Source: Prosthecobacter debontii
Lineage (GTDB): Bacteria; Verrucomicrobiota; Verrucomicrobiia; Verrucomicrobiales; Verrucomicrobiaceae
NCBI GenBank assembly: GCA_945860295.1
Contig: CAMAQH010000018.1
Span: forward strand, 1-64,000
Direction of reading: 5' to 3'
DNA: 64,000 nt
The translations under genes and the position numbers were made by a program. Position 1 is the stretch's first letter. Each line of letters opens with the position of its first letter. The notes below the pieces were generated by a model that did not search any database, had not been told where the DNA came from, and was given only the letters and a program-made list of their open reading frames with translations. Positions 63,870-64,000 of the stretch are shown one piece after another.

Positions 63870-64000
63870 GTGAAGCTCTGCACCTCTCTCCTATCCACTG
63901 CTTTATCGAGCTTGCTCGCGCTCGGCACTCTTCAGGCAAAAGAACTCTCGCCCACAGTTCCGCCGCCCGCTTTGCCCTCCGCAGCGCTTCCACCCATTGA
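63870..64000 (+). CDS. Start of an exported protein, cut by the window edge
   Basis: A GTG at 63870 opens a frame (43 codons) to the window end. It begins with a signal peptide (MKLCTSLLSTALSSLLALGT, ending LQA) followed by a Pro-rich stretch. Family unknown because only the leader is visible. Confidence 0.55.
   Translation, partial: MKLCTSLLSTALSSLLALGTLQAKELSPTVPPPALPSAALPPI

Overview
The window reads as a chromosomal segment of a free-living Gram-negative bacterium of the phylum Verrucomicrobiota, probably close to Prosthecobacter/Verrucomicrobium. This is an inference from gene content, since no 16S gene is present. Pointers are exported GH42-like, DUF5722, sulfatase and beta-helix proteins, a DUF1501 protein, PVC-style exported multihaem cytochrome and propeller proteins, a MoxR/DUF58/VWA/BatD operon next to a giant DUF4175-like protein, and moderately high GC.

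Layout. 1-2.7 kb is accessory-looking DNA: a remnant type I restriction gene in which the start of hsdM is fused in frame to the end of hsdR, 63-bp tandem repeats, an orphan FN3 protein and a REP-like element. 2.7-16 kb holds exported carbohydrate-active proteins, CbpA/CbpM, a frameshifted MgtC-like protein, a glycerophosphodiesterase, a clear pseudogene, a dienelactone hydrolase, a nucleoside transporter and Pgi. 16.5-26 kb has a PIN toxin remnant, a large FtsX-type permease, a GspE/PilB ATPase, a DUF4112 protein and an AddA/RecB-like helicase-nuclease. 26-27.1 kb is the rplM-rpsI operon with promoter, leader hairpin and terminator. 27.1-34.4 kb has DUF5722, two exported PQQ-type propellers, a candidate small RNA with its own promoter and terminator, ApaG, tRNA-Ser(GGA) and an SGNH hydrolase.

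34.4-50.2 kb is all on the plus strand: a 1523-residue DUF4175-like membrane protein, DUF1501, TatD, a lipoprotein, then the closely packed moxR-DUF58-DUF4381-batA-batBC-batDE operon. Two of its genes look like fusions that still carry internal signal-peptide-like segments from formerly separate genes. 50.3-57.0 kb is a tight minus-strand operon encoding four exported proteins (sulfatase, five-haem cytochrome with PA14-like region, propeller, ThuA), with a large inverted repeat beside its first start codon. 57.3-64 kb returns to core functions: a DUF3050 protein, Trm112-like, ProA, the permeases PotC and PotB, Bcp, YgfZ, a small lipoprotein and the start of another exported protein.

Themes are degradation and oxidation of extracellular glycans by exported enzymes, envelope biogenesis or stress through the Bat operon, and several broken or fused genes. 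No prophage, CRISPR array or intact insertion sequence was recognised.
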